Positions 42,240-54,100 of a DNA stretch of 64,000 nt are shown here, piece by piece. This stretch comes from Turritopsis dohrnii (taxonomy: Eukaryota > Cnidaria > Hydrozoa > Anthoathecata > Oceaniidae), in NCBI GenBank assembly GCA_027922465.2, contig BQMF02000013.1, positions 1,488,001 through 1,552,000 on the forward strand, read 5' to 3'. Each line of letters begins with the position of its first letter. Position 1 is the first letter of the stretch. The position numbers and the translations under genes are program-made. The notes beneath the pieces are model-generated. The model ran no database searches, had not been told where the DNA came from, and saw only the letters and a program-made list of their open reading frames with translations.

Positions 42240-44099
42240 CAATCAATCAATCAATAAATCAGTCATTATCAATAGTCAATTTGCTGTAAGATTTGATTTG
42301 ATTAGATTTAGCAGTCTTAATGTATTATGTTTATGAAGGTGTTCTGACTATAACTCAAAGTTATCTTTGATATATCTCAAAGTAATCATTATTATATTTT
42401 TCTTAGATCTGTCTTAAGACGATGTAAATTAAAATAGTCCACAGGCATAAAAACATTTTTGTATCCGTAGAGCTTTTTTCACATGCGCGTAAAATTTTAC
42501 GTAAGCTCTTATGACTAGAACAATGCTCACTCAATGAGCATTCCCTTCTTAAGGAAAAGTTTTCTGAAGGCCTTACAGAGGTTTGTGTAATGTCTTACCA
42601 CAATTTCCTTAAAAAATCCAGCACTGTAGAATGCTCTAATGCCATATGAAAACATAGAATAATAATGTATGCAGCAAAAAGGCATTATGGGATATATATT
42701 TGCATGATGTGATGCAATGAACAAGTGCCAAATATTACATAAATAAAAAAAACATACCACCTATCAGTCTTGTATGTACCGTGAGTTGGGGCGGAGATTC
42801 AACAGCACCATTATCCAGACCACAACATTCAACAAAACAATTTGAAATTTCATAACAACATCACATATCTGAACCAAAGATGTAATCTATACTACACTCT
42901 ACAATAAAACTTCTTTTACATTTTTACAAATGCCGAATGTAAATTGCTTTTGAGCTCTTCAAATTTCTACACGAGTTAAAGGATTTCGTACAGCCGCGCA
43001 CGTTTATTTTTAAAATACCAATTAGGAATTCTCAAAGACGGTTTCCATGAAAAGATGTCCACCCTCCCCCCAGCCATCTTTTTGCTCTTTCAAGCATGTT
43101 TATAAAAGTTACTAATGTGCAGGTCGTATTTTGGGTGTGTGGGCGGAAGCTATGTAGTGAAACAAACTTAAGGAGATGATTGATCACTGTGCAAAATTTA
43201 CCCACCGCACCTACAAAGCTTACCAGCCGGTCTTACCGTGTGTGTGTCGTCCTGAGCTGAGATGTAAAGAATGCAATGATGGAGAGAATTGATGACTGTG
43301 CAATTACTGTGTATAGGGTTTTGTGCAAAGATTTAAAAGTGCACATCGTATACACTCCATCAATTCCCATTGCTACTCAGTTGAAAAGATGTAAATACTG
43401 AATTAATACTGATCTTCTTGGTAAGTTTTGTCTGACAGTATAATACATTTAAATGCAATCTACAACATTTTTTGCAAGATTTGAAATTTCTGACTACGAC
43501 TAGATTATCTCATCCTCATAGGCTCAACTTAACCTATTGGCAATGTAGAAACCAGGGATTCACTTTCATTTTCAAGCAGCCGTGTGTGTTGTTGTTATTC
43601 ACACAAAATAAACCGCTGATCATTTATGAAACTATTATACTAACCTGATGTCAAAACCTAAAATTTTAAACTATTTCTTATAACAACTTTTACCTTAAAT
43701 CGTATATCAAAATCTAATGAACCGACATGTAATTTATGAAAACATTTTTCTCACAGAGATACTCACCAAACAACATTCCCATTGGAAAACGAGTTTTGTT
43801 CAGCATGGTTACTTTGACGTCAAAACATTTGAAGCCTGTTACATAACGAGATTCTTCAATGGACCGTGGCATTTTAATAGCCAGAGTCTCTCTAAATGGT
43901 AATCATTCATGAATGTTTTGATTGCTTTAAATCTTTCTTGTGTTGTATAACTTGGTTTAGTTTTTAAAATGAAATGTATTTAAATTATTGACCAGATGCA
44001 GTTTGTTGAATCTCGCCCCAACTCACGGTACAAGCGTTCTCTGAAAATCTGAGGTATGCCTTCTTGGTGGAGGCCCACATGATTAAATTACACTTCCAG
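42240..44099. other. Intergenic, no gene recognised
   Basis: AT-rich. A 25-30 bp sequence (TACCGTGAGTTGGGGC) at about 42779 recurs inverted near 44018. A Cys-rich reading at about 43185-43312 (CAKFTHRTYKAYQP, then CVCRPELRCKECND) ends at a stop; it has no recognisable family and no splice partners, so I leave it as a note. Confidence 0.35.
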
Positions 44100-44568
44100 T
44101 TCCTTCCGGCCTCCACACCTTTTTTGTAATAAGATTCCAGGACTTTTCCAGGACATTTCCAGGACAGATTTTCAAAAATCAAGGACATTTTTAGTCGTTT
44201 CTGGGTTCCAAACACCATTATTTCGGTTTTATGCAAACCTTGGCCTACTTACTTAGTCACTGAAAATCATGACAATTGACATGATAGACTTCATCATCAG
44301 ACTTTTCATCACACAATGAAGTCATATATCAGGGGTAAGACAAAAATATTCAAAAAAATTTCCCTGAGTTTCCCGAGATTCACTCAAAATATGCAACAAT
44401 GTTCACTGAGTAAATCTGAAAAAAAACAGGGTTATTAGTCACAAAAAAACTTCAAGGACATTTCCAGGACAAATGATGAAAAAAGGCAAATTCCAGGACA
44501 TTTTCCAGGACAGAATTAAATTCCAGGACTTTTCCAGGATTTCCAGGACGCGTGGACACCCTGCGTTA
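44100..44568. repeat. hAT-like MITE remnant with CCAGGAC repeats
   Basis: Many copies of TTCCAGGAC, AGGACTTTTCC and AGGACATTTCC lie at both edges of this block, and the right edge reads ACGCGTGGACACCCTG (44555-44567), which resembles a common animal hAT terminus (CAGGGTGTCCACG). No matching left terminus with an 8-bp duplication was found, so the left part is probably lost or rearranged. The 83-codon minus-strand frame at 43985-44236 runs through these repeats. Confidence 0.55.
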
Positions 44569-47379
44569 CAATAAATTCAAAATAACAAAACAAAACAAAA
44601 ACAAAAAAACCTCTCTCTATATTCAGGTATGGAAATGTGTAATGCTTACTAAAATATCCTTTACATACCAACATTGTTTAACAAATTCAAAATTCTTTAT
44701 CCTGCTTAAAGCTGAATTTATTAATTTTATTAATAATTATTATTTTATTCAATAATGTTAATTACACTTTTATACCTTGTACATACTAAAAATTAAATAC
44801 AATGTACGAAAATAGATAGGAAGTGCTAATGTGTATTGAAACTTTCTAATGTCGATTGTCTTTAAGGGGACTCCAGAGAACCAAATAAAGTGACAACATT
44901 TTGAAGTGTATAAAGAGACTTTTATTTCCTGCAAGGCTGCGTTCGCATACTCACAGGAAAATGACTTGATTAATGATATTCTATGTTGCAATATACCGTA
45001 ATTATCGAGCAAAGAACACTGGTGTTTATAAACATTACGTCACTAAGAAACTCATATATACCTACACAATATTATGTTTTGCAGATTTCTTAAATGAACC
45101 AGAACATAGCCTTACAAGGACATCATTTCTTCAACCAGAGACAACCCAAACAAGCATAAAATAAACTAATATATAAGAAAAACAATGAAAACACTGATCA
45201 AGAAGGAAAAGAGATTTACTTATTTTGAAATATTAAAAAAGAGGTAGTATATACATCAACAGGCAAGATTGTCAATGTTTCAAATAGTGGTGTGAAATAT
45301 GGTTGCAACGTTCAAAGTGTTAAAAGTTATATATATACATATATATATTCTGAAAACATTTTTTCCTTCCACCCTTTGCTTTGTTGAGAGATTACATAAT
45401 ATATACTTCTTTTCCTTCCTAATTCCAAGCACAAATCACAACATTCTCTCGAATACTTTCTTCAATCATGATGAATGAACATCGTTGCAACGTTACAACA
45501 GAATGCAAGTTTTAGGCAGTTTTGAACTTGGGTACATCTTATATAAAAAAGTTATGATACTTGAAAACAATTTTGAGACCTTCCATTCTCTTATTGCATC
45601 ATGATCGCACACACATGGAAAATTGACCGTCGCAATTTCGGAATTTTAAACTCAAGCAAATGCGCCATTTGCCTGAAATTTAATGCATATTATTTGTAAA
45701 AAATATTTCCATGTAATTTATCTATTAAAAGATTATTAATGAAAGATTTTTTTACTTATTAAGTTTAATAAATATTTGTTTATATTTTTTATTTCTTTTA
45801 AGTTTCTGAGATTAGTTCTTTAAAAATATCTACTTTGAACTAGGCCCGTTCCTCCCTTTTACTTGTCTCGCAGTTCTAAAAATTACTGATTATCAAGAAT
45901 CATTCTTTACAAAGTAACATATATTTGTGTGGACCGGGGCCAAAACCGACCTACAAAACAACCCAAACCTAAGGTAAATATGATTTGATTCACAAACCTT
46001 TTTTCTTCTGGAAATCTTATCTAGATTTTCTGTTCTTTCATTCATTTTTGTCTCAAATATCATCGTTAAAGAAAGTCTTATTATAAACAAAACATGTGAT
46101 AATATAATCGGCTGATTGATGGTGTGGTGTGTTTCAGCGTTTAGTAAAGTAGAACAAGAAGAGGAATTGGATTAAAAAACATACCAATTTTAGTGTCACT
46201 TGCTTGGTGATCCAATTCCTGTTTTCGTGACTCTCGAGTAATTACCCCCAAATGTTAAGAGAAATAGTTATGTAAGGCACTTACTTCCTTTATGTTAAAT
46301 TGCCTCAAGTCCCTTTTTTAGTATGTTCAATTTTCACATGATTTGTGCTGTGCTGATTTGGTACCACAATTATAATTCTTTTAGAATTCTTTGACTACGA
46401 AAAAAAGCAATCAGACTTTTCCTTTTACTTATACATTCTTCCTCACAAAAAAATCTCAGTTTAAAACTGAATACTTTTCTGGATCTTGTAATACACGCTT
46501 TTTTTATAATAACCAGTAAAATCTGACCTGAGGCTTGTTCTTAATTTTTGAAACAATAAGTCTCATATTGTTCTTATTTTGTTCTTATTTTTTTGACAAA
46601 TCTGAGGCTGGTGTTCTTATAAAATTGTTCTTATATAAAAAATGCATGTATCTCAAACACTCATAGATATTACATTAATTTTAATTCCACAATAGTGTTC
46701 AAGACATTTTGGAATCACAAAATACTGCTTACTTCTTGTAATACCAGGTCAAACTTCTAATCTTCAGACCAGATATTCTGTATGTACAGTTAAACAGGGT
46801 GACTTTGTTCAATTTTACTGCTAGAGTGCCCCTTACCACTAACTTTATTATAATGTTGCAAAATTCGTCAATGCAAATGTAAAAACACAGCTAAAAGATT
46901 GAAGATCATCTCCAGCTCTATGAACTTTTTCCGGGATTTTTTGCGAATGATATATCTAATGAAGCTGTGAATGACACTATGCTTAAATGAGTAATTTACT
47001 TCTCGCATTTGGTTTGTAGGCTTAAAATTCATAATGACGTATGTAATTATGGTGCTCTCGATGTCTTGTCCTTTTCAGCTTCAGTGGTGCAAATTCGAGT
47101 AGATTACTTTTGCCTCTCTTTTGTTTTTGTTTTGTTTTTTGTTGTTGTTGTTTTTCTTATTAGCTCGGGGGTTATTTTATTTCTATTATTTCTCCATTTG
47201 AAGTGAGTTTTTTCCTGTGTGTAAGCCTGTTATCCTATTCTTGGGATTTGTGTTCTTTAGCTGACTGTTTTAGTTGGCTTTGTTATTATCGTTTGTTAAA
47301 GTTAAGTTTTTTGTTGTTAAGCCTTTTCTTTTTTTTTTCTTTTTTTTCTTTTTTTTTTTTTTTCCTTTTTTCCCATTAA
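44569..47379. other. Intergenic, AT-rich, no gene recognised
   Basis: It includes low-complexity tracts: TATATATACATATATATA near 45335, repeated TTGTTCTTAT near 46560-46635, GTTGTTGTTGTTTTTC near 47140 and a long pyrimidine tract at 47322-47372. Short frames here have no family resemblance. Confidence 0.4.
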
Positions 47380-47742
47380 ATGCAAAAGTACTATTGTGGA
47401 ATATGTGATCAAATAATTAGGAAAAATTCTAAATCACCATGCATTAATTCAACATATGCTCCATCTTCCATACCTTTCTGTAATAAGGATGATGAGCTGT
47501 TCAATGATAATAATGTAGACTGTAAATATTATGATGTCAATTCTTTCCAATCAGATCTCACTCACATTCTTAAACCTGAATCAGGTCTCTCCTTTTTCCA
47601 CTTAAATTGTAGTTCCTTACCTTTGCACTTTGATGAAATCAATGATTCCTTAAACCAATTAGGTCATAACTTCAGTATTCTAGTCTTCAATCTTCTTCAG
47701 TCCGGTCTCGACAAGTCAATTCTTGATTGCAAAAAAATGTAG
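47380..47742 (+). pseudogene. Fragment of a non-LTR retrotransposon (jockey/CR1-like)
   Basis: The 120-codon frame begins with a zinc-finger-like piece (YYCGICDQIIRKNSKSP). It continues to SGLSFFHLNCSSLPLHFDE, then INDSLNQLGHNFSILVF, which matches the start of LINE endonuclease ORFs (the F.H.N..SL...FD.....L....F..I.. pattern). The expected N-E-SR motifs of the endonuclease are not seen and the frame stops at 47742. No reverse transcriptase follows. It is a short dead fragment. Confidence 0.6.
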
Positions 47743-47919
47743 ACATGTATTGGGAATTTCACTATTGTGAGCGTGCAGAGAGATCTGATCTTTCCAATAA
47801 AACAACACCATTGATAATGGAGTGACTTTGATCAGTTCGATCAGTTCATGAGAAGCATGCACTTTTTACCACATCTAACTTCGAAAAGGATATGCAAATC
47901 CTGTGTTGAAAAAAGGTGA

Positions 47920-48300
47920 CGAAAAATATAATCAATGTGTGCAAACCCCGTAACGAAACATTAAATCAAGGAATAGCAATTTAAAAGTGTATCCATGTTG
48001 TATATAGAGCTCGAAAAAACTGATCAAAAAAGTGTATGGGATCGTTTCGCTACAACCAACCGTTGAAAAGATATCACCGATCAAAGATTTTGATGACGTC
48101 ATAACTGCAGTACTAAAAATAATTTAGGCCCAAATGTTGCGTCACCCCATCACCCGTATCGTGGACCCAAAAAAACTTGCTACTATATAATAATCGTAAA
48201 AAAAACGCATGGCCTAACTAAAAATATGACCACGATTAAGAAGATTTTGACCGTAAAATTCAACAAAATTTATCACTCTCCAAAATAAAAGTGACACACA
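47920..48300 (+). repeat. Direct repeat pair of about 430 bp, copy 1
   Basis: GTATGGGATCGTTTCGCTAC, ATATCACCGATCAAAGATTT, TGATGACGTCATA, TTGCGTCACCCCAT and CACGATTAAGAAGATTTTG follow in order, and the same order recurs in copy 2 with about 20 percent divergence by eye. No protein family is visible in it. Confidence 0.7.
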
Positions 48301-48359
48301 CTCGCTATTATATATAAGACTAGTAACTCGTGTAAAAGTTTTTTTACGGCTTTAATTTC

Positions 48360-48810
48360 GAAAAGGATGTGCAAGAATCCTGCATTCCTGTGTGCGAACC
48401 TCATGACGAAAATTTCAATTACGGCATCGGGACTGGAAAATGTACCTATGTTGTAGAGCTTGAAAAACTGAGCAAAAAATTGTATGGGATCGTTTCGCTA
48501 CGATCAACCGTTGCAGAGATATCGTCGATCAAAGATTTTCATGACGTCATATTCGTAGTACCAAATAAAATGTTGCGTCACCCCATGACCCATATCGCGG
48601 ACCCTAAAAAATGTCAGTTATCCTCATTGGTTCTCGAGATATTTCCCCAAAAACGTCGCGTTCGATTGGGGATGCAATGCAATGGTTCCCGTGGTCATGA
48701 AAACATCTGACGTCAAATGCCACATGCTATTATACGAATTGTGAATGTGTCTTGTGTGGGCGAACTGCCGCTATATGACCACGATTAAGAAGATTTTGAC
48801 CGTAAATCTT
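48360..48810 (+). repeat. Direct repeat pair of about 430 bp, copy 2
   Basis: It repeats copy 1 and adds the CTCATTGGTTCTCGAGATAT and CGTCGCGTTCGATTGG stretch also found near 16.06 kb. The open frame of 113 codons at 48369-48710 lies wholly within the repeat and is not called as a gene. Confidence 0.7.
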
Positions 48811-50079
48811 TAAAAAACACAACACTCTCTAAGTTAAATGTGTTACACATGATTGCTCTATTCTGTTGAATAGAGCCGTTTAGTGGAAAGATCATTGCTT
48901 ACCCCCGAAAAATGAATGAAATCATAACAGAGTGAATATGTTAAAATATGCAACCTAAGTGACTTTAAAGGGATTATATCTTGTGATCTATTTTACTTTT
49001 TTGAAAAATTATTTCGCCTTTTGAACGATCAAAGATTGAAGTTTGTCTCCCCAAAAATTGAGCTGTTTTGCTCTTTTCTATAAAAAGCTGGCTTTATTCA
49101 TCTTCGTTTTTCTTCTTCCATTTTCGTTATGCTTCCTAATTTTTTATATCATGGTAAAGTGCTTCTTAAGCTTGACACAGCCCAAAAAGAATGTTTGAAA
49201 TATCTCATAACCTTCAAATTTGCCAAGCATTTATAAAAACTGTGCAAGTTCATCTGAAACGTACTTTAGTATATATAGATAAAAAGGCTACCATTTCTCA
49301 TCTGTGATAAATTTTTGTTCCGCAAGATCAGCAAATATTAGTGGAGCAAAAGATATTTATGACAGTCACACATGTGTGATCTACCAAACAAAATTAACAT
49401 TTGTACAAAGTTATTGTTAGTATAGATTGTTTATGATAACAAAAGTTCAGTTTATAGACAATTGCATATTAAATTATATTTGGTATGAAAGAAGGAAGTT
49501 GCATACTTCTGCTTTTCTTGTGCATAGAGAAAATATATGCTTATTAAAATTTCTGTTGTAAAGTCATTAAACTCCCTGAGAAATGGCAACTTTTCACAAA
49601 ATTCTTACAAATATAATTAATTGCTGATATTAAGTATTTGGTTTTTTTATAAACATGTATTATTGATAAAGTAACAAGGAAAAGAAAAACAGAATATGAC
49701 AGCCAAGAACAGAATTTTTTGAGGCATATAAAATTTTATTTGCATCGAGCCTCTCTACTGGACTGGACTTTAGAATGTGACATAGAGTGACGATTGATGT
49801 GATCTGAAAAAGTTTGATATTTTTGTTGTTTGTTTCAGAAGAATGGGTTGTTACGCTCTAAGGATTTCTGATGATATTTCACAATCTAATCTAAATGAAA
49901 GTATTAAAAAATATAAAAAATGCACTTTGATTTCAGAACTTTAACTGTTAATTTTTACTGATCGTAGTTACCCCGCTTTATGGTACGTCTGGTCCATTTC
50001 ATGCTGAAATAATCCTAGTCTCATTAGGCTGATGATATATCAGCTTCAAAACACAGGCTTTATTTGGTTATGTATGTTA
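48811..50079. other. Intergenic, no gene recognised
   Basis: AT-rich, stop-rich in all frames. I see no repeat of note. Confidence 0.4.
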
Positions 50080-50637
50080 GGCTAAAATCACACTACGTGA
50101 TTATAATCATATGATTTGTCACACTGACTTGATATAGCATAAGAATCATACGTGAAGGTGAAAATACCAGTAATCATAACAATGTGAAGGAGCATTGAGG
50201 TTGACCACTAAAAATAAGGGGATAATGAAATGGATTCTGATGATGTTGCTATATGTTGTGATGAATGTGAATGAAAACAGTAAAAGAATACGAAAGAAGA
50301 GTGGGTAAGATTTTACACCCAAGTTCCCACTGAACTCTGTTAAAGAGAAAATGAAATGTACAAAAATTATCTGCACATGCACTCTGCTGTGAATTTGGAG
50401 TTTTTTTCCAAATGAATGCTGAAAGATATCAAAATACAGGCTTCTTTTACTTGTGCACTTACTGTAATTGCAACGAAGGAATCTGATTGGTTACAGTTTT
50501 ATGATATATCATGGAAAATGGAACACCATCTGTCTTTTTAAAAATCAATTATGATCTTACAATTTTTTTGAAATGCACTGACTGATTCATCATATATGAC
50601 AAATCATGTATGATTAATCACATAGTGTGTTTTAGCT
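50080..50637. mobile_element. TTA-flanked MITE (PIF/Harbinger-type)
   Basis: GGCTAAAATCACACTACG at the left pairs with the right end, which reads AGCTAAAACACACTATG in reverse complement; further inward ATGATTTGTCA is shared. TTA flanks both sides (50077-50079, 50638-50640). The 78-codon minus frame within it has no family resemblance. It ends about 490 bp upstream of the BZW start codon. Confidence 0.75.
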
Positions 50638-51124
50638 TTAATGACTCATTAATGATGCTTCAAACAGATTTCATTTTTTATTTTTTTGCTTCTTGCATTG
50701 CTTTTGCATTTGTGTCATTTTGAGTGTAAAGGCATGTTGGTTAAATGTTGATTTTCTTTTAGACCTTAGGTTTAATTTGTTTGAATAGATTTGCCCTCCA
50801 CAGTTTCTTTTGCTTCTTTCATTATAACATCTATACATCATTTATTACATCAATATGACATCTTAAAGATACAAAATATAAAATTTGGTCTTAAATTTTA
50901 TTATGACTAGCTAAAAGTTCAGTTATCTTATTATTTTGTTTTGTTTATCTATGTATTATGTTATACTTGTTTTGTTGACATCTCTCCCATTTTGACTATC
51001 TAAATCCATCTCGCAATCCACTGTTTATGTTTTTCCTGAAATGCTACTAGAAACTGACCTTCTTTCAGGCTTCATTAGGTTATTTTTAAAGGTCCAGTTT
51101 TTTATCTGATCTCTAATAGACTGT

Positions 51125-54100
51125 ATGAGTCAGAAAACACAAAAACCAACATTAACTGGACAGCGGATCAAAACCCGCAAAAGGGGTATGTTATTTTTAG
51201 CTTTCAGTTACAATTTATTCCCCAAAAAGTGTTTATATCTGACAGTATGTGTGACATATATTTTTAGATGAAAAAGAAAAGTACGATCCTACATTTTTCA
51301 GAGATCAGATCGTAGCTGGGTTAAATGAGAAAAATTCTGATGTTGAAGCAGTAAGGGTTTATTTTTGTGTTATTGAAATGTTTCAATACAAGCTACTTCC
51401 CTCAAGAATTTCATTGCTTCCACTCAGAAACGAAAAGAAATGTTGACAAACCATTAGCCAAAAATGAATCTGATTCATAATATAGCCTGATATTAGTTTT
51501 CTGAATCATTTAAATGCTAATGTTTTAAGTTGCCTAAGTTCTTTGGTAAAACAAATGTAAATCAGTATTCATTGTTTTTATTTGTTTGTATTCAAGGCTT
51601 CAAAGTTTTTGATTCAAGCTGGAAGTAAACTTGACTTTCGTCGTTATGCAGAAGCATTATTTGATATCCTTATAACAGGTGGGATATTGGCTCCCGGTGG
51701 CACTGTAGTTACCGATAACAATGCTGCCACTGCAGATCTATGTATTTTCAATACCGAAAATCTCGATGGCATGCGAGTAGTGATCCAAATGTTTGAACGA
51801 ATGATTCGTCAGTACAAATATTTGGAAAGGTCATTGGATGATGAAATGAAAAAGGTATAAAACTTAACTTCCCGTTGGAACAAAATTTTAGAAAGGTTGT
51901 GCATGTTTCTAACAGCTATACATTGTTGATTATAGGTAGTAATGTTCATGAAAGGATTTACAACCATTCAACGAACTCGCCTCTCATCAGCTATCTACTT
52001 GATGATTTCAAATGGATTGGTAACTCCTACGTGTCTGTCTCAAATTCTTAATGAGCATCTCATCAAAGATGGCATTGCATTGGAATTTGCTCGAGAATTT
52101 TTTTCCACATGGCTCCAAGAGAAAGACTTCAATAGCTTGATTAGTAATCTCAAAAAGGCTGAACTTGATGGAAAGTTACTGGTGAGATGTTAGTTGTATG
52201 CAAAGTCCCTAATTATTCATTGATGTTATTCCTTTTGCGGATTTTGAAAAAATGCAATGCAGAAATTGTACAAAATTTATAAGAAAAACAGTCTTCCTCT
52301 TTGCTTGTAAATAAATCTTTCTTGTGAGAAATCAACCCTATGTATACTTTATGTTTCAAAATTTTATATCTTTAGGAACTGTTTCCTGTCCATAAGAGAT
52401 CAATTGAAGCATTTGAGACATACTTTAATGAAGCCAATTTGGGATCGATTGTTGAATTCCAGGTAAAGTATCTTTTAATGGTTTTTCCAGGAATCTTTAA
52501 TATTTTCAACTCTAACAATTACCAGAAAAGATAGTTGAGGTTTTGTTTGAGATTCTTCCCCTCCTTTCATCAGAGAAGTCATTACACACGAACTGCTACC
52601 AAGGAATTGAAATCAAAGTTGAAAAAATTGTTTGCCAGTGATGTCAGCTCCAAGGAGGTATTTGATTTCTCTACTGCATTTCCAGAAATCTCTATAAGGC
52701 CGACACCTTGGCGCAATGGAGGTTTCACCATGACGGAATAGTCAGGGAATGGCCAAGTGTCTTTTAAAGACAGGTGTCCATCTTAGGAGATTTCCCTGTA
52801 TGTTGGTTGATATCAACACCATTGTTTTTCGACAAAAGCTTCTAGAATCATGCAAATTTGTTTGTTCTTTTATAGCTTGTAGCCATTACAAAGGAGTGCA
52901 GTGAAAAGCACAATTTGAATGATGCTGAAGTATGCGCACTGGTAGGTTTTGCATAATGCCTTAACTCAGTGGAAAAATTTGTTGGAAAATCACTGCGAAA
53001 GAGTACATCTCCATAGGACCATTCACACTATTTCAATGAAAATGCTCTTTTTCACAGTGATTTTTTCTTTGCCCTTCCTCTGGGAACGCCTGAAACAACT
53101 TTGTCACGCCAAATGTATGAAGTTAATTCGGCGCCAAAATCTCGTTTGTCAAGTCGTCGAGTCGTTTTAGATGTTAACGCGGTTCACAATAAGTCGACAT
53201 TCAAGTCGTCGAGTCGTTTTTCAAATGAAGGCGTTTTAAAAGTTTGTTCGTTTCAGATGATAACGCGTTGTTCAAAATTTGTCGGTCCTTCATATCAAGA
53301 ACTATTAAAATTTCATGATCTGTTTATTCCGAATGACACTATTCGTGATTCCTATACTTGAAATCAGGCGATATGTGTGTTCCGCAGTACTGAACATGAA
53401 CATAATGTGAGGTACATTTCTTATTATATCAATATATAAGGGATCTTTCAGAATTCTAACAAACAGTCAAACCAAGAAAAGGAATCTTTCATGCATCAGA
53501 GTTTTGGTTATTTCCTCATTCATAACCACAATTGCAACTGTGTCCAAGCTACATACTAGAAAATATGATTTCGTGTAGGAGCTAACATTGACTTAGAGAA
53601 ACTGGTAATGAGGTTGCACCGCCTCATTTTCTGAACCGACTAAACATCTAAAACGGCTAATCTTCCGAAACGCCTCAAATACACAGCATCTAGCGACCCC
53701 AACTTCTAAAACGCCTCAAATTGAAAAACGAGTGTTCATCTAAAACGACTCGACGACTTGAATGTCGACTTATTGTGAACCGCGTAAACTTCTAAGACGA
53801 TTAATGACGTCACGAATCAACATCTAAAACGACTCGACGACTTGATAAACGAGATTTTGGCGTCGAATTAACTTCATACAAACGTTAGCTAATTCTGTAT
53901 TTTGTCTATCTTTTAGTTATGGGCGTCCATTATGAATGCTGTTGAATGGAACAAAAAAGAGGACTTGTTAGCTGAACAAGCATTACGTCATCTGAAACAA
54001 TACGCACCTGCTTTGCATGCGTTTACAACCACACCCAAGATTGAGTTGATACTTCTGCAAAAGATACAAGAATATTGCTATGACAACATGAATTTTTTGA

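Noticed and set aside
42773..44032. Fold-back element suggested by inverted TACCGTGAGTTGGGGC
   Set aside because: The similarity covers only about 30 bp and does not extend outward, and no target duplication is seen.
44331..44567. Complete hAT MITE from CAGGGGTAAG to ACACCCTG
   Set aside because: The two ends are not inverted copies of each other beyond a few bases and the flanks show no 8-bp duplication.
48369..48710. 113-codon frame with protein-like start
   Set aside because: It lies wholly inside a dispersed direct repeat and is not open in the other copy.
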